The notes beneath the pieces were generated by a model. It did no database searches and was not told where the DNA came from. It saw only the letters and a program-made list of their open reading frames with translations. Source: Mycolicibacterium sp. 018/SC-01/001 (lineage in GTDB: Bacteria > Actinomycetota > Actinomycetes > Mycobacteriales > Mycobacteriaceae). Taken from it: a DNA stretch of 64,000 nt. This document shows, piece after piece, positions 35,436 through 44,981 of the stretch. The stretch covers positions 1,719 through 65,718 of the forward strand of contig NZ_VKAA01000016.1 in assembly GCF_007096635.1 (NCBI RefSeq), read 5' to 3'. The first letter of the stretch is position 1. Each line of letters begins with the position of its first letter. Made by a program: the position numbers and the translations under genes.

Positions 35436-36312
35436 GGGTGTCGGTCTCGCGGGTGAACGGCCGACCGGCGAGGCCCTCGGCGCGCCCGACCAGCAGCGCC
35501 GCCCCGTCGCGCAGGCTGAATTTCGCGGGGTTCCTGACGGGCATCAGCGCTGCGGCGATCAGGTGTGCCGCCTTGTACCACAGCGGATAGTGCCACGTGC
35601 GCAACAGGTTTCCCGCACCGCGGCCGTAGTTGCGCAGCTTTCGGCGGCGTTCCTCCGGCGGGAGATGAGCGAACTCCGTCTGGGCCTGCACGACGACGTC
35701 CTCCGCCCACACGATGGTGAACCCGTCGAGGTCGGCCATGCGCAGCAGCAGGTCGGGTCCTTCGGCGGACTGCCAGGGTGTGTCGGCGCCCGAGCCGCGG
35801 CATGGATCGAATGTGCCGGCGGCGAGGAAGGCGTCCCGGCGGAAGACGGTGGCGGGCTCGATCGCAAACCACGCGCTGCGCTTCGTTAGGGGCGTTCCGG
35901 GAGCGGGCAGGGGATTGCGCGGCCCCTCGCTGTCGAGGAGTCGGCCCGCGCACACCGTGGCCGGCGGCACGCAGTGCCGGCTGAGGTGTTCGACGAAATC
36001 GGGTGCGACGCGGCTCGTGTCGTTGGGGAACCAGAGCCACTCGACATCGTCGGAAAGCAGATCGGCGGCGGCGTTGCGACCGTTGGAGATTCCGCGGGCG
36101 CTGAGGGTGGTGCGGATGGTCAGGGTGTCGGTGAAGTCGGCGACCAGTTCGTCCAGCGCCGGTGCGCCGGCCGGGTCGTGATGGGCTATCGACACCGCTG
36201 AGACGGGCCGGGTCTGGCCGGCCAGGTCGGTCAGCAGTTCGCGCAGCGCATCCCAGCGTCCCACCGTGGTGACTGCGACGCCGATCCGCGGTGGCTCCCC
36301 TCCCATGGCCAT
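35419..36312 (-). CDS. Family 2 glycosyltransferase
   Basis: The 297-aa protein has a GT-A fold: I-G-V-A-V-T-T-V-G-R-W near the N-terminus, S-N-G-R-N-A-A-A-D, and a P-N-D-T-S segment in place of the more usual D-x-D loop. R-R-K-L-R-N-Y-G-R-G near the end is typical of rhamnosyl- or galactofuranosyl-like members. Start choice is uncertain: ATG 36312 is used, with ATG 36306 and 36348 possible. It is divergent from the GT4 gene at 36474. Confidence 0.8.
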   Translation of the reverse strand: MAMGGEPPRIGVAVTTVGRWDALRELLTDLAGQTRPVSAVSIAHHDPAGAPALDELVADFTDTLTIRTTLSARGISNGRNAAADLLSDDVEWLWFPNDTSRVAPDFVEHLSRHCVPPATVCAGRLLDSEGPRNPLPAPGTPLTKRSAWFAIEPATVFRRDAFLAAGTFDPCRGSGADTPWQSAEGPDLLLRMADLDGFTIVWAEDVVVQAQTEFAHLPPEERRRKLRNYGRGAGNLLRTWHYPLWYKAAHLIAAALMPVRNPAKFSLRDGAALLVGRAEGLAGRPFTRETDTRAVLR

Positions 36313-36473
36313 GAGCGTAATCGAGTGGCGCCGGTATTCGACGGGCAAACGAACATCGTGAACTAGCTCCAGCCGATACTATGACCTCCACTGCACGTCA
36401 TAGAAGTTCATGATTGATCGAGCCGTGGTATCTCGGGTTGCCCAGCCACGCGTGAGCACGGGGGATACCGGAG

Positions 36474-37571
36474 ATGCGGTTTGCGTTCCTGACCGAGCTC
36501 TATACGCCGAGCGTCGGAGGGCAGGAAGTCTTCTTCCAAGAACTGGGGGAGGCTATGGTCCGGCGCGGCCACTCCGTCGACGTGTACTGCATCGGCCATG
36601 TGCCGGGCCTTCCCGACGTCGAGGTGATCAACGGTGTCACCGTGCACCGGGAAGCGAACTCGGGTCGCTACAAGACGCCGAGGATCAAGGCGCTGCGGCG
36701 TAATTGGTCGGACATCGCGAGATACAGCGCAGGAATCCGACGCGTCGCAGCGCGGGGTGATCATGACTTCTACCTGCTCAATGAGTGGCCGCTGATGCAC
36801 GTCCTTGCGCTTCCTGGCAAAGTCCGCCCTCGAACTGCGTTGCACTGGTGTGAGATTCGGGATGATCGGCTGCTACGGACGCTGCAGGCGCAGTTCCCGA
36901 AACTGGTGGGGTCGAATTTCGCAGTCGGCGAGGCCGTCGCCGCCGCGATCACCGCACAGTCGGGGCGGGAATGCGGTGTGCTGCCCAGCGGTATCGAGGC
37001 CGGCCGGTACCGCGCCGCGCCCGGTGCCGAGCGCTCGGGCGTGCTCTACGTCGGTCGGCTGGCGCCGCACAAGAACCTGCCGCTCCTCATCGATGCGTTC
37101 GGGCTGGCGGCCGGGCGCGGCCTCGTCGGCGATCTCGTGATCGCCGGTGCGGGTCCATCGCTCGACGATGTGAAAGCCACCGTCAGGCAGAGTCCCGCCG
37201 CCGACCGGATACGTGTGCTGGGGTCGGTCGACGAGGAGCGCAAGCTGGACTTGCTCGCAACGTCGTCGGTGCTGGCCATGCCGAGCAAGCGCGAGGGCTT
37301 CCCGCGGGTGATCGCCGAGGCGATGGCCAGTGGCCTGCCCGTGGTCACGGCGGAGTTCCCCGAGAACGGCGGCAAGGACGTCGTCAAGCAGTACGGCGCG
37401 GGCGTGGTGTGCGGGACGGCGCCGATTGCGTTCGCGGACGCGCTGATCGACGCCCAAGCGGGCTGGGAGGGTTACTCCCAGGCAGGGCGTGCGGGTGCGG
37501 TCGACCTGGACTGGACGCACATCGCGGAAAAGCTGGAAAAGCACGCCGAGATGAATCGACACGGGGGGTAA
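36474..37571 (+). CDS. Family 4 glycosyltransferase
   Basis: The 365-aa protein has the GT-B/GT4 layout: N-terminal L-Y-T-P-S-V-G-G-Q-E acceptor motif, then in the C-terminal half Y-V-G-R-L-A-P-H-K-N, V-L-G-S-V-D, and P-S-K-R-E-G-F-P-R-V-I-A-E-A-M-A-S-G-L-P-V with the E-x7-E donor motif. It is retaining and uses a nucleotide sugar. It sits four bases before the epimerase gene, forming a three-gene operon (to 39638). Confidence 0.9.
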   Translation: MRFAFLTELYTPSVGGQEVFFQELGEAMVRRGHSVDVYCIGHVPGLPDVEVINGVTVHREANSGRYKTPRIKALRRNWSDIARYSAGIRRVAARGDHDFYLLNEWPLMHVLALPGKVRPRTALHWCEIRDDRLLRTLQAQFPKLVGSNFAVGEAVAAAITAQSGRECGVLPSGIEAGRYRAAPGAERSGVLYVGRLAPHKNLPLLIDAFGLAAGRGLVGDLVIAGAGPSLDDVKATVRQSPAADRIRVLGSVDEERKLDLLATSSVLAMPSKREGFPRVIAEAMASGLPVVTAEFPENGGKDVVKQYGAGVVCGTAPIAFADALIDAQAGWEGYSQAGRAGAVDLDWTHIAEKLEKHAEMNRHGG

Positions 37572-37575
37572 ACGG

Positions 37576-38529
37576 ATGCGGGTCATCGTCACCGGCGGCG
37601 CCGGGTTCGTCGGCAAGGAGCTCGTGCAGACGCTCAAGGACGGCAACGAGGTACTCGTTGCCGACCTGTTGCGGTATGGCACACCGGACTGGTTGTCGGG
37701 CGATCTCGACGGCTTCGCGTTCGAGCGGGTCGACATCCGCGATGCTGCCGCCACCGCGGCGGTGGTCGAGAAGTTCGCCCCCGACGTCGTCGTGCACCTG
37801 GCGGCCATCCACTACATCCCCGAGTGCGACGCCGACCCGGCGAACGCGGTCGCGACGAACGTGACCGGTGCGGTGAACGTGCTGTCGGCCCTCACGCCCG
37901 GAACGCGCTTCGTCTTCGCGAGCAGCGGCGCGGTCTATCGCCCGGACGAGGCCCCGCACCGCGAACACGAGTCGGTGGTGGAGCCGGTGGACATCTACGG
38001 GTTCACCAAGGCCCAGGGCGAGGACTACGTCCACATGTTCGCCGCGAACCGCGACATCGCCGGCGTGATCGTGCGGCTGTTCAACGTCATCGGCCCCGGC
38101 GAGACCAATCCCCATCTGCTCCCCGCGATCGTCGTGCAGCTGCGTGACAATCCCGAGGCGATCAACCTCGGCAACACCTGGCCCAAGCGGGACTACATCG
38201 ACGTCCAGGACGCCGCGGGTGGCTTCGCGGCGGCCGCGTTGGGTGCCACACCCGGCCCGGGTGGCGTCGAGATCGTCAATCTCGGCAGTGGACAGCAGTA
38301 TTCGGTCGACGACATCGTCGACAGGATGCGCTCGGTACTGGGCCTGGACTTCGAGGTGCGTCAGGACCCGAGCCGGATGCGCGCGGTGGACCGGCCCTAT
38401 CTGGGTGCGGACATCTCGCGGATCGAGGAGTTGTTCGGCTGGTCACCGAAGTGGGAGCTCGACGAGACGTTGAAGCGGATGTGGGCCAACCCCGACCTGC
38501 TGCCGCAGTTGGAAGGCCGGTTGACTTGA
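37576..38529 (+). CDS. NAD-dependent nucleotide-sugar epimerase/dehydratase (extended SDR)
   Basis: The 317-aa protein has T-G-G-A-G-F-V-G (residues 6-13) for NAD binding and Y-G-F-T-K (Tyr141, Lys145) with S-S-G-A-V-Y upstream as catalytic residues. It resembles UDP-glucose 4-epimerase-like proteins of polysaccharide loci. It likely supplies an epimerised sugar nucleotide to the adjacent glycosyltransferases. Its TGA overlaps the TTG start of the next gene. Confidence 0.87.
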   Translation: MRVIVTGGAGFVGKELVQTLKDGNEVLVADLLRYGTPDWLSGDLDGFAFERVDIRDAAATAAVVEKFAPDVVVHLAAIHYIPECDADPANAVATNVTGAVNVLSALTPGTRFVFASSGAVYRPDEAPHREHESVVEPVDIYGFTKAQGEDYVHMFAANRDIAGVIVRLFNVIGPGETNPHLLPAIVVQLRDNPEAINLGNTWPKRDYIDVQDAAGGFAAAALGATPGPGGVEIVNLGSGQQYSVDDIVDRMRSVLGLDFEVRQDPSRMRAVDRPYLGADISRIEELFGWSPKWELDETLKRMWANPDLLPQLEGRLT

Positions 38530-39638
38530 CCGACCGCCGGGTCGACTTGCTGTTCGACGCACGGCACATCCGGCAGAGCGGGGTCGGCACGTACATCGCG
38601 ACGTTGTTGCCGAGCCTGGAGGAGACGTTCGCAGAGCGCGGGCTGTCGCTGGCGATTCTGGTGAATGAGCATGCGGTGCCGGATGTGCGGCACGCGCGCA
38701 TCGTCACCGCGGCGCCGGCGGCGATGTACACGGTGGGGGAGCAGCGGGTGTGGGGCCGCGCACTCGACGAGGTGCGGCCACGCGGGTTCTGGACACCGCA
38801 CTATCCGTTTCCGTTCGCGACGCTGTCTCCGCGCCACCGAGGCACGAAGTTGTTCGTCACGGTGCACGACACGATGCATGTGCGGGAACGGGAGATCAGC
38901 GGGCAGAGTGCAGCGCGCCGGGCGTATGCACGGGCGATGTTCATGCTGGACGGGCGATTCGCGACGCTGGTGCTGACGCCGTCGGAGGCGACTGTGAGGA
39001 CGTTCACGGGGATAGCGCCCGGGGCGCGTACGACCACAACGCCGATCCCGGTGGACGCGCAGTGGTTCGAGCCGGTGGACCGGGCGCTGTCGCCGGTGGC
39101 GGAACCTTTCATCCTGTATGTCGGGAATGCCAAGTGGCACAAGAACTTGCCGCTGCTCTTGATGGCGTTCGGAGATGTGGTCGGCGACATTCCGCACCGT
39201 CTGGTGATCGCGGGTAGCGGTGAGGCGCTGCGTGGGGGAGACGAGCGGGTGCCGGCGCTGGCGGCGGCGCTGAGGGATCGGGTCGAGGTGATGGGCCGGT
39301 TGGACTTCGACGTGTTGCGTGCGTTGGTGGCCAGTGCCGACCTGCTGGTGATGCCGTCGCTGCACGAGGGGGCGGGGCTACCGCCGATCGAGGCGATGGC
39401 GTCGCACACGGCGGTGATCGCTGCGGACATCCCAGCGCTGCGAGAGACGTGTGGCGACGGTGCGGACTATTTCGATCCGACGGACCGGTCGGGGCTGGCT
39501 GCGGTGATGCGCTCGTTGTGCACAGACGGTGACGCCCGCGAACGTCTGGCTGAGCGAGGCTGGGCGCACGTCACCAATCGGCAGAAGGGCCTCTCGTTGA
39601 CGCCGGCCGCGGAGGCGGTGGCAAGTGCGTTGGCTTAG
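38526..39638 (+). CDS. Family 4 glycosyltransferase
   Basis: The 370-aa protein begins L-F-D-A-R-H-I-R-Q-S-G-V-G-T-Y and has Y-V-G-N-A-K-W-H-K-N, V-M-G-R-L-D and P-S-L-H-E-G-A-G-L-P-P-I-E-A-M-A, the GT4 donor-site pattern of mannosyl- or rhamnosyl-transferase-like enzymes. TTG 38526 is chosen because it overlaps the previous stop and the protein then starts just before the fold; upstream codons only overlap the epimerase. It is convergent with the acyltransferase and their stops overlap at 39635-39638. Confidence 0.87.
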   Translation: MTDRRVDLLFDARHIRQSGVGTYIATLLPSLEETFAERGLSLAILVNEHAVPDVRHARIVTAAPAAMYTVGEQRVWGRALDEVRPRGFWTPHYPFPFATLSPRHRGTKLFVTVHDTMHVREREISGQSAARRAYARAMFMLDGRFATLVLTPSEATVRTFTGIAPGARTTTTPIPVDAQWFEPVDRALSPVAEPFILYVGNAKWHKNLPLLLMAFGDVVGDIPHRLVIAGSGEALRGGDERVPALAAALRDRVEVMGRLDFDVLRALVASADLLVMPSLHEGAGLPPIEAMASHTAVIAADIPALRETCGDGADYFDPTDRSGLAAVMRSLCTDGDARERLAERGWAHVTNRQKGLSLTPAAEAVASALA

Positions 39639-40927
39639 CCGACGTGGTCGCAGCAGGGTAGGGCGTGCTGGTCTGGCTCGAAGCGATCGGGCCGCGCCGC
39701 GAAGGCGATGACGGCCAGCGTGATCAGGACGAGTGCGGCGACGGCCGCCACCTTGGTGGCGCGCTGGACATGAAAGAGCCCGTGTTTGATGTCCTGCCGA
39801 GCTTGGCGCACGGCGCCCCAACTGAACTCGCGCGGTGGTTCTTCGACGAAGTGATGCAGTGCGATCGCCAGTCCGGATGACAGCGCCAGGGCGGCCACGT
39901 AGAAGTAGACGTCTGTGTGCATCGTGGTCGCAAGCAGCACGATGACGGGCCAGTGCACGAGGTAGAGCGCGTAGGAGAGGTCGCCGAGGTAGGTGGCGGC
40001 GCGGTTGCTCAGGAGCGGCTGGAACAGCGGCTCGCTGCCGATACCGCCGGCGATCACGAGAAGGGTTCCGACGACCGGGAGGAGGGCCCACGGCACGGGG
40101 AAGCCACCGGCCTCGGGGTCGATGAGGAACATGGCAGAGACGATCAGTGTGACGCCGGCCCAGGACAGCACGGGGCGCAGCCACACGGAAAGCGTGGATA
40201 GGCCGCCGACAGCGGTGGCGAGCAGAGCGCCAGCGCCGAGTTCCCAGACGCGGGCGAACGTGTTGAAAAAGGCCCAGTGCGGTGCCGCGGTGGTTTCGTA
40301 GGTGGCCCAGGCGAGCGATGCGGCGGTGATGACGCCGGTGGTGGCGGCGGTGGTGCCGAGCCAGCGCTCGCGGCTCCATGCGCGGCGGGCGACGACGGCC
40401 GTGATGGCGAGGAGGAGCAGCGGCCAGACGAGGTAGAACTGCTCCTCGATGGCGAGCGGCCAGTAGTGCAGCAGCGGCGAGTCGGCATCAACGGCGGGTG
40501 ATGCGTCCGCGCCCTGGGCGACGAAGTGCCAGTTGGCTAGAAAGACAAGGGAGAACAAGGCATCGGCCGCGATCTGGTGCGCCGTGCCTGGAAGTAATGC
40601 GAGCGAGGCGATGACGGTCGCGATCAGCACGAGTATCGCGCTGGGCAGAATGCGTCGCGCGCGGTCGAGCCAGAAGCGTCGCAGGGGCACGGAGCCGATG
40701 GGCTCGGCGCTGCGCAGCAACATGTCGGTGACGAAGAAACCCGAAATGACGAAGAACACGTCGATGCCGATGGAGCCGCCACGTGGCCAGTCGACGAGAT
40801 GGGCCGCCAGTACGGCGACGATCGCCAGTGCTCGCAAACCTTGAATGTCTAGACGATAGTTTGCTCGTTCGGCACGTCGACGCCGACGCAGCGACGACTC
40901 TCGGTAACGGTCCAGCGCAGTAACCAC
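39635..40927 (-). CDS. Acyltransferase-3 family membrane protein (OafA/YrhL-like)
   Basis: The 430-aa protein has ten or more predicted membrane spans and the acyltransferase-3 motifs: Y-R-L-D-I-Q-G-L-R-A-L-A-I near residue 24, F-F-V-I-S-G-F-F-V-T, R-R-I-L-P-S-A, and S-L-A-I-E-E-Q-F-Y-L-like sequence (here W-P-L-A-I-E-E-Q-F-Y-L). It lacks the fused SGNH domain that some family members have. It would move acetyl or another short acyl group onto the polysaccharide outside the membrane; separate SGNH proteins occur at 48.8 and 49.9 kb. Confidence 0.9.
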   Translation of the reverse strand: MVTALDRYRESSLRRRRRAERANYRLDIQGLRALAIVAVLAAHLVDWPRGGSIGIDVFFVISGFFVTDMLLRSAEPIGSVPLRRFWLDRARRILPSAILVLIATVIASLALLPGTAHQIAADALFSLVFLANWHFVAQGADASPAVDADSPLLHYWPLAIEEQFYLVWPLLLLAITAVVARRAWSRERWLGTTAATTGVITAASLAWATYETTAAPHWAFFNTFARVWELGAGALLATAVGGLSTLSVWLRPVLSWAGVTLIVSAMFLIDPEAGGFPVPWALLPVVGTLLVIAGGIGSEPLFQPLLSNRAATYLGDLSYALYLVHWPVIVLLATTMHTDVYFYVAALALSSGLAIALHHFVEEPPREFSWGAVRQARQDIKHGLFHVQRATKVAAVAALVLITLAVIAFAARPDRFEPDQHALPCCDHVG

Positions 40928-41163
40928 GACTACCCCCCGGCGGCCTATTGACGGTCAAGGCTAATGATCGCTGATCTCCCGGTTCTACGTACAGCGCAAG
41001 CAAAAGTGACCTGAATCACGGCAAGCTCAGTGGAGAATGGACCGCAAATACTGCATGCGAGACGAACCTGTGAAAGCGGCCGCGACACAAGCGATGGGCA
41101 CCGCCGCCGCGTTCGATGGGCTAATGTCCTTGGGGGCCTTCGACGAGACTAAAGGGGTGGACG

Positions 41164-41490
41164 ATGCGCAAGAGCATCATTGCGGCGGGAGCGACTACGG
41201 CTGCAGTTGTTGTCGCGATGACGGGGTTCGCCGGGCCGGCGGGGGCCGCTGACGAGTGGGTCATGCCCACGACGAGGGGCGAGATCCTGCAGACGGCTAT
41301 CGACGATGTGCGCGCTGCCACCGGCGGGGCCGACCTCAACCTCCAGTTCGTCCCCCGTCACGTCAACCAAGAGGTGTACAACTACTCGAATTGGGCGGTC
41401 TGTGCGACGTCTCCGAGTGCCGGCAAGAATATTTCGCACAAGTCCAAGCGAGTGATTTTCTCCCTGCGCCGACTCAACGAGAAGTGCTAG
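41164..41490 (+). CDS. Small secreted protein with one PASTA-like domain
   Basis: The 108-aa protein has a signal peptide (cleavage likely after A-G-A-A, residue ~29) and a compact domain: [10 protein letters not shown] near its start, then [11 protein letters not shown] and a final R-L-N-E-K-C. Two Cys could form a disulfide. The W-x-V-C-x-x-x-P-x-A-G motif is typical of PASTA domains, which in kinases and penicillin-binding proteins bind peptidoglycan or beta-lactams. Its TAG overlaps the convergent maf stop (41487-41490). AAAGGGG precedes the ATG. Confidence 0.68.
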   Translation: MRKSIIAAGATTAAVVVAMTGFAGPAGAADEWVMPTTRGEILQTAIDDVRAATGGADLNLQFVPRHVNQEVYNYSNWAVCATSPSAGKNISHKSKRVIFSLRRLNEKC

Positions 41491-42119
41491 GCCACCTGCC
41501 AAAGATCGCTGATCGACAGACCGGCCGATTCAAGGAGCCGGCGTACGAGCGGCAGGCTGATGCCTATGACGTTGGACGGGTCGCCTTCGATTTGGTCGAT
41601 GAACCAGCCGCCATACCCGTCGAGAGTGAAAGCGCCCGCGACATGTACCGGTTCGTCGGTGGCGAGGTAGGCGGCTAATTCTCGAACCCCGGGTGTTGCG
41701 AAATGCACTGCGGTGCTGCCAGTCTCGCCCCGAGTATCGGCGATTACCCCTTCTTTGAGGCGTAGCAGCGCGTGTCCCGTCAGTAAGTGTCCGACCGAGC
41801 CGGCCATCTCGCGCCACTGGTCGCGCGCGGCGTCCACGCTTCCGGGTTTCCCACGAAGCGACCCGTTCAGGTACAGCATCGAATCGCAGCCGATGACAAC
41901 GCAATCCGCGGCGAGATCTGGCGGCAGTTGTGCGGCGACGCTGAGCGCTTTGGCGTTGGCCAGTTTGAGCACCACCGCTTCGGGCGGTGTCTCGGGATCG
42001 AGAGAGGCGATGAGCGCCTGTTCATCGACGTCGGACACAACGACAAGGGGCTCGATCCCCGCCTGTCGCAGTACCCGCAGCCGACCGCTCGAGGCAGAAC
42101 CGAGCACGACGGGAGTCAT
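41487..42119 (-). CDS. maf: Maf-family nucleoside triphosphate pyrophosphatase
   Basis: The 210-aa protein has L-G-S-A-S-S-G-R (residues 6-13), the V-I-G-C-D-S-M-L catalytic Asp region, R-G-K-P, and [10 protein letters not shown] with [10 protein letters not shown]. These are Maf signatures. The family hydrolyses non-canonical or modified nucleoside triphosphates to monophosphates. It follows accE5 with a one-base overlap (TGATG), as in other mycobacteria, but sseA is not next; it lies 24 kb away. Confidence 0.93.
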   Translation of the reverse strand: MTPVVLGSASSGRLRVLRQAGIEPLVVVSDVDEQALIASLDPETPPEAVVLKLANAKALSVAAQLPPDLAADCVVIGCDSMLYLNGSLRGKPGSVDAARDQWREMAGSVGHLLTGHALLRLKEGVIADTRGETGSTAVHFATPGVRELAAYLATDEPVHVAGAFTLDGYGGWFIDQIEGDPSNVIGISLPLVRRLLESAGLSISDLWQVA

Positions 42120-42400
42120 CAGTGCCGCATGTGCATGCGCTCCAGCAGGGTGACGCGCTGCCAGCTGGTCACGTCGTACCGCAGCTTATCGACCGGATGA
42201 CCCCACGGATTGAGTTCCTGCGGACCCGGTTCGGCATGCCCGGCGCCGGCCGCTCCGGCCAGTACCGTGACCAGGGCGGCAACTTCTTCGGCGCTGGGGT
42301 TGCCCTTGACGATCTGGAAGTGCGGGTCGGGTTGAGGCGGATTGTCGATCGTCATGTCCCGCGGATCGGACACCTCGACGATGTCGGCACTGTGGTCCAC
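42119..42400 (-). CDS. accE5: Acyl-CoA carboxylase epsilon subunit AccE5 (short form)
   Basis: The 93-aa protein has the epsilon-subunit core: [20 protein letters not shown] (~residues 29-48) and a C-terminal W-G-H-P...W-Q-R-V-T-L-L. It bridges AccA3 and AccD5 in the propionyl-CoA/acetyl-CoA carboxylase complex. GTG 42400 is chosen because AAGGAG lies eight bases upstream. The M. tuberculosis protein is, as I recall, nearly twice as long with an extra N-terminal region; this is the compact form. It is co-directional with accD5 and maf. Confidence 0.87.
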   Translation of the reverse strand: MDHSADIVEVSDPRDMTIDNPPQPDPHFQIVKGNPSAEEVAALVTVLAGAAGAGHAEPGPQELNPWGHPVDKLRYDVTSWQRVTLLERMHMRH

Positions 42401-42432
42401 AGCTGAACTCCTTGTCGTACAGATGAATCGAT

Positions 42433-44478
<2,046 letters not shown>

Positions 44479-44898
44479 ATGACCACCATTGCCACCAAAT
44501 TCCAGGTAACGGCGGCCGCTGCTGCTGTCGCAGCTGGCGCTGCGTTTGCGCCTGTTGCTGCGAATGCAGCGCCGGCGATCAGCATTCCGGCTGCGCCGAG
44601 CTTCGCGGACCTGCCGCTGCAGCCGAAGGGGCCGGTGTACATCGTCACCGCGACCTCCATTCAGCTCATCTCGGTGTTCCTGAAGCAGAGCGCGGCGTCG
44701 CAGGATCGTCGTGCCGATCGTCTTGAGGCCTACGCCGCCGCCCATCCGGACACCTTCTTCGGCAACCTCGCCGCGGCCCGTGCTGCGCAACTCCGCGAGA
44801 ATCAGGCGGTCACCAACGGCATTCAGTTCAGCGTCTGCCTGAACGGCAATTCGGTTGGTATCGGACCGTACGGTACCTACACCACCGGCTCCTGCTAA
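44479..44898 (+). CDS. Small secreted protein of unknown function
   Basis: The 139-aa protein has an Ala-rich signal peptide (cleavage likely after A-N-A-A, ~residue 30). The mature part has a helical stretch (~55-105, rich in Ala, Arg, Gln) and a Cys-containing end (F-S-V-C-L...T-T-G-S-C) that could form a disulfide. The family is not recognised. ATG 44479 is chosen over 44404 because GGGGGGA precedes it and the signal peptide begins there. It is followed by a strong hairpin and is probably monocistronic. Confidence 0.68.
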   Translation: MTTIATKFQVTAAAAAVAAGAAFAPVAANAAPAISIPAAPSFADLPLQPKGPVYIVTATSIQLISVFLKQSAASQDRRADRLEAYAAAHPDTFFGNLAAARAAQLRENQAVTNGIQFSVCLNGNSVGIGPYGTYTTGSC

Positions 44899-44926
44899 AC
44901 CGAGGGCTGCTTCGCATCTGTCGTGC

Positions 44927-44960
44927 TGAGGCCTGCACGTCTCCAGACGTGCAGGCCTCA
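44927..44960. terminator. Perfect 16-bp stem-loop terminator
   Basis: TGAGGCCTGCACGTCT (44927-44942) and AGACGTGCAGGCCTCA (44945-44960) are perfect reverse complements around two bases. It lies 28 bases after the secreted-protein stop and 21 bases before the DUF4012 start, so it probably ends transcription of the former. There is no immediate T-tract. Confidence 0.8.
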
Positions 44961-44981
44961 TCTATTGTCAGGATCATCTGA

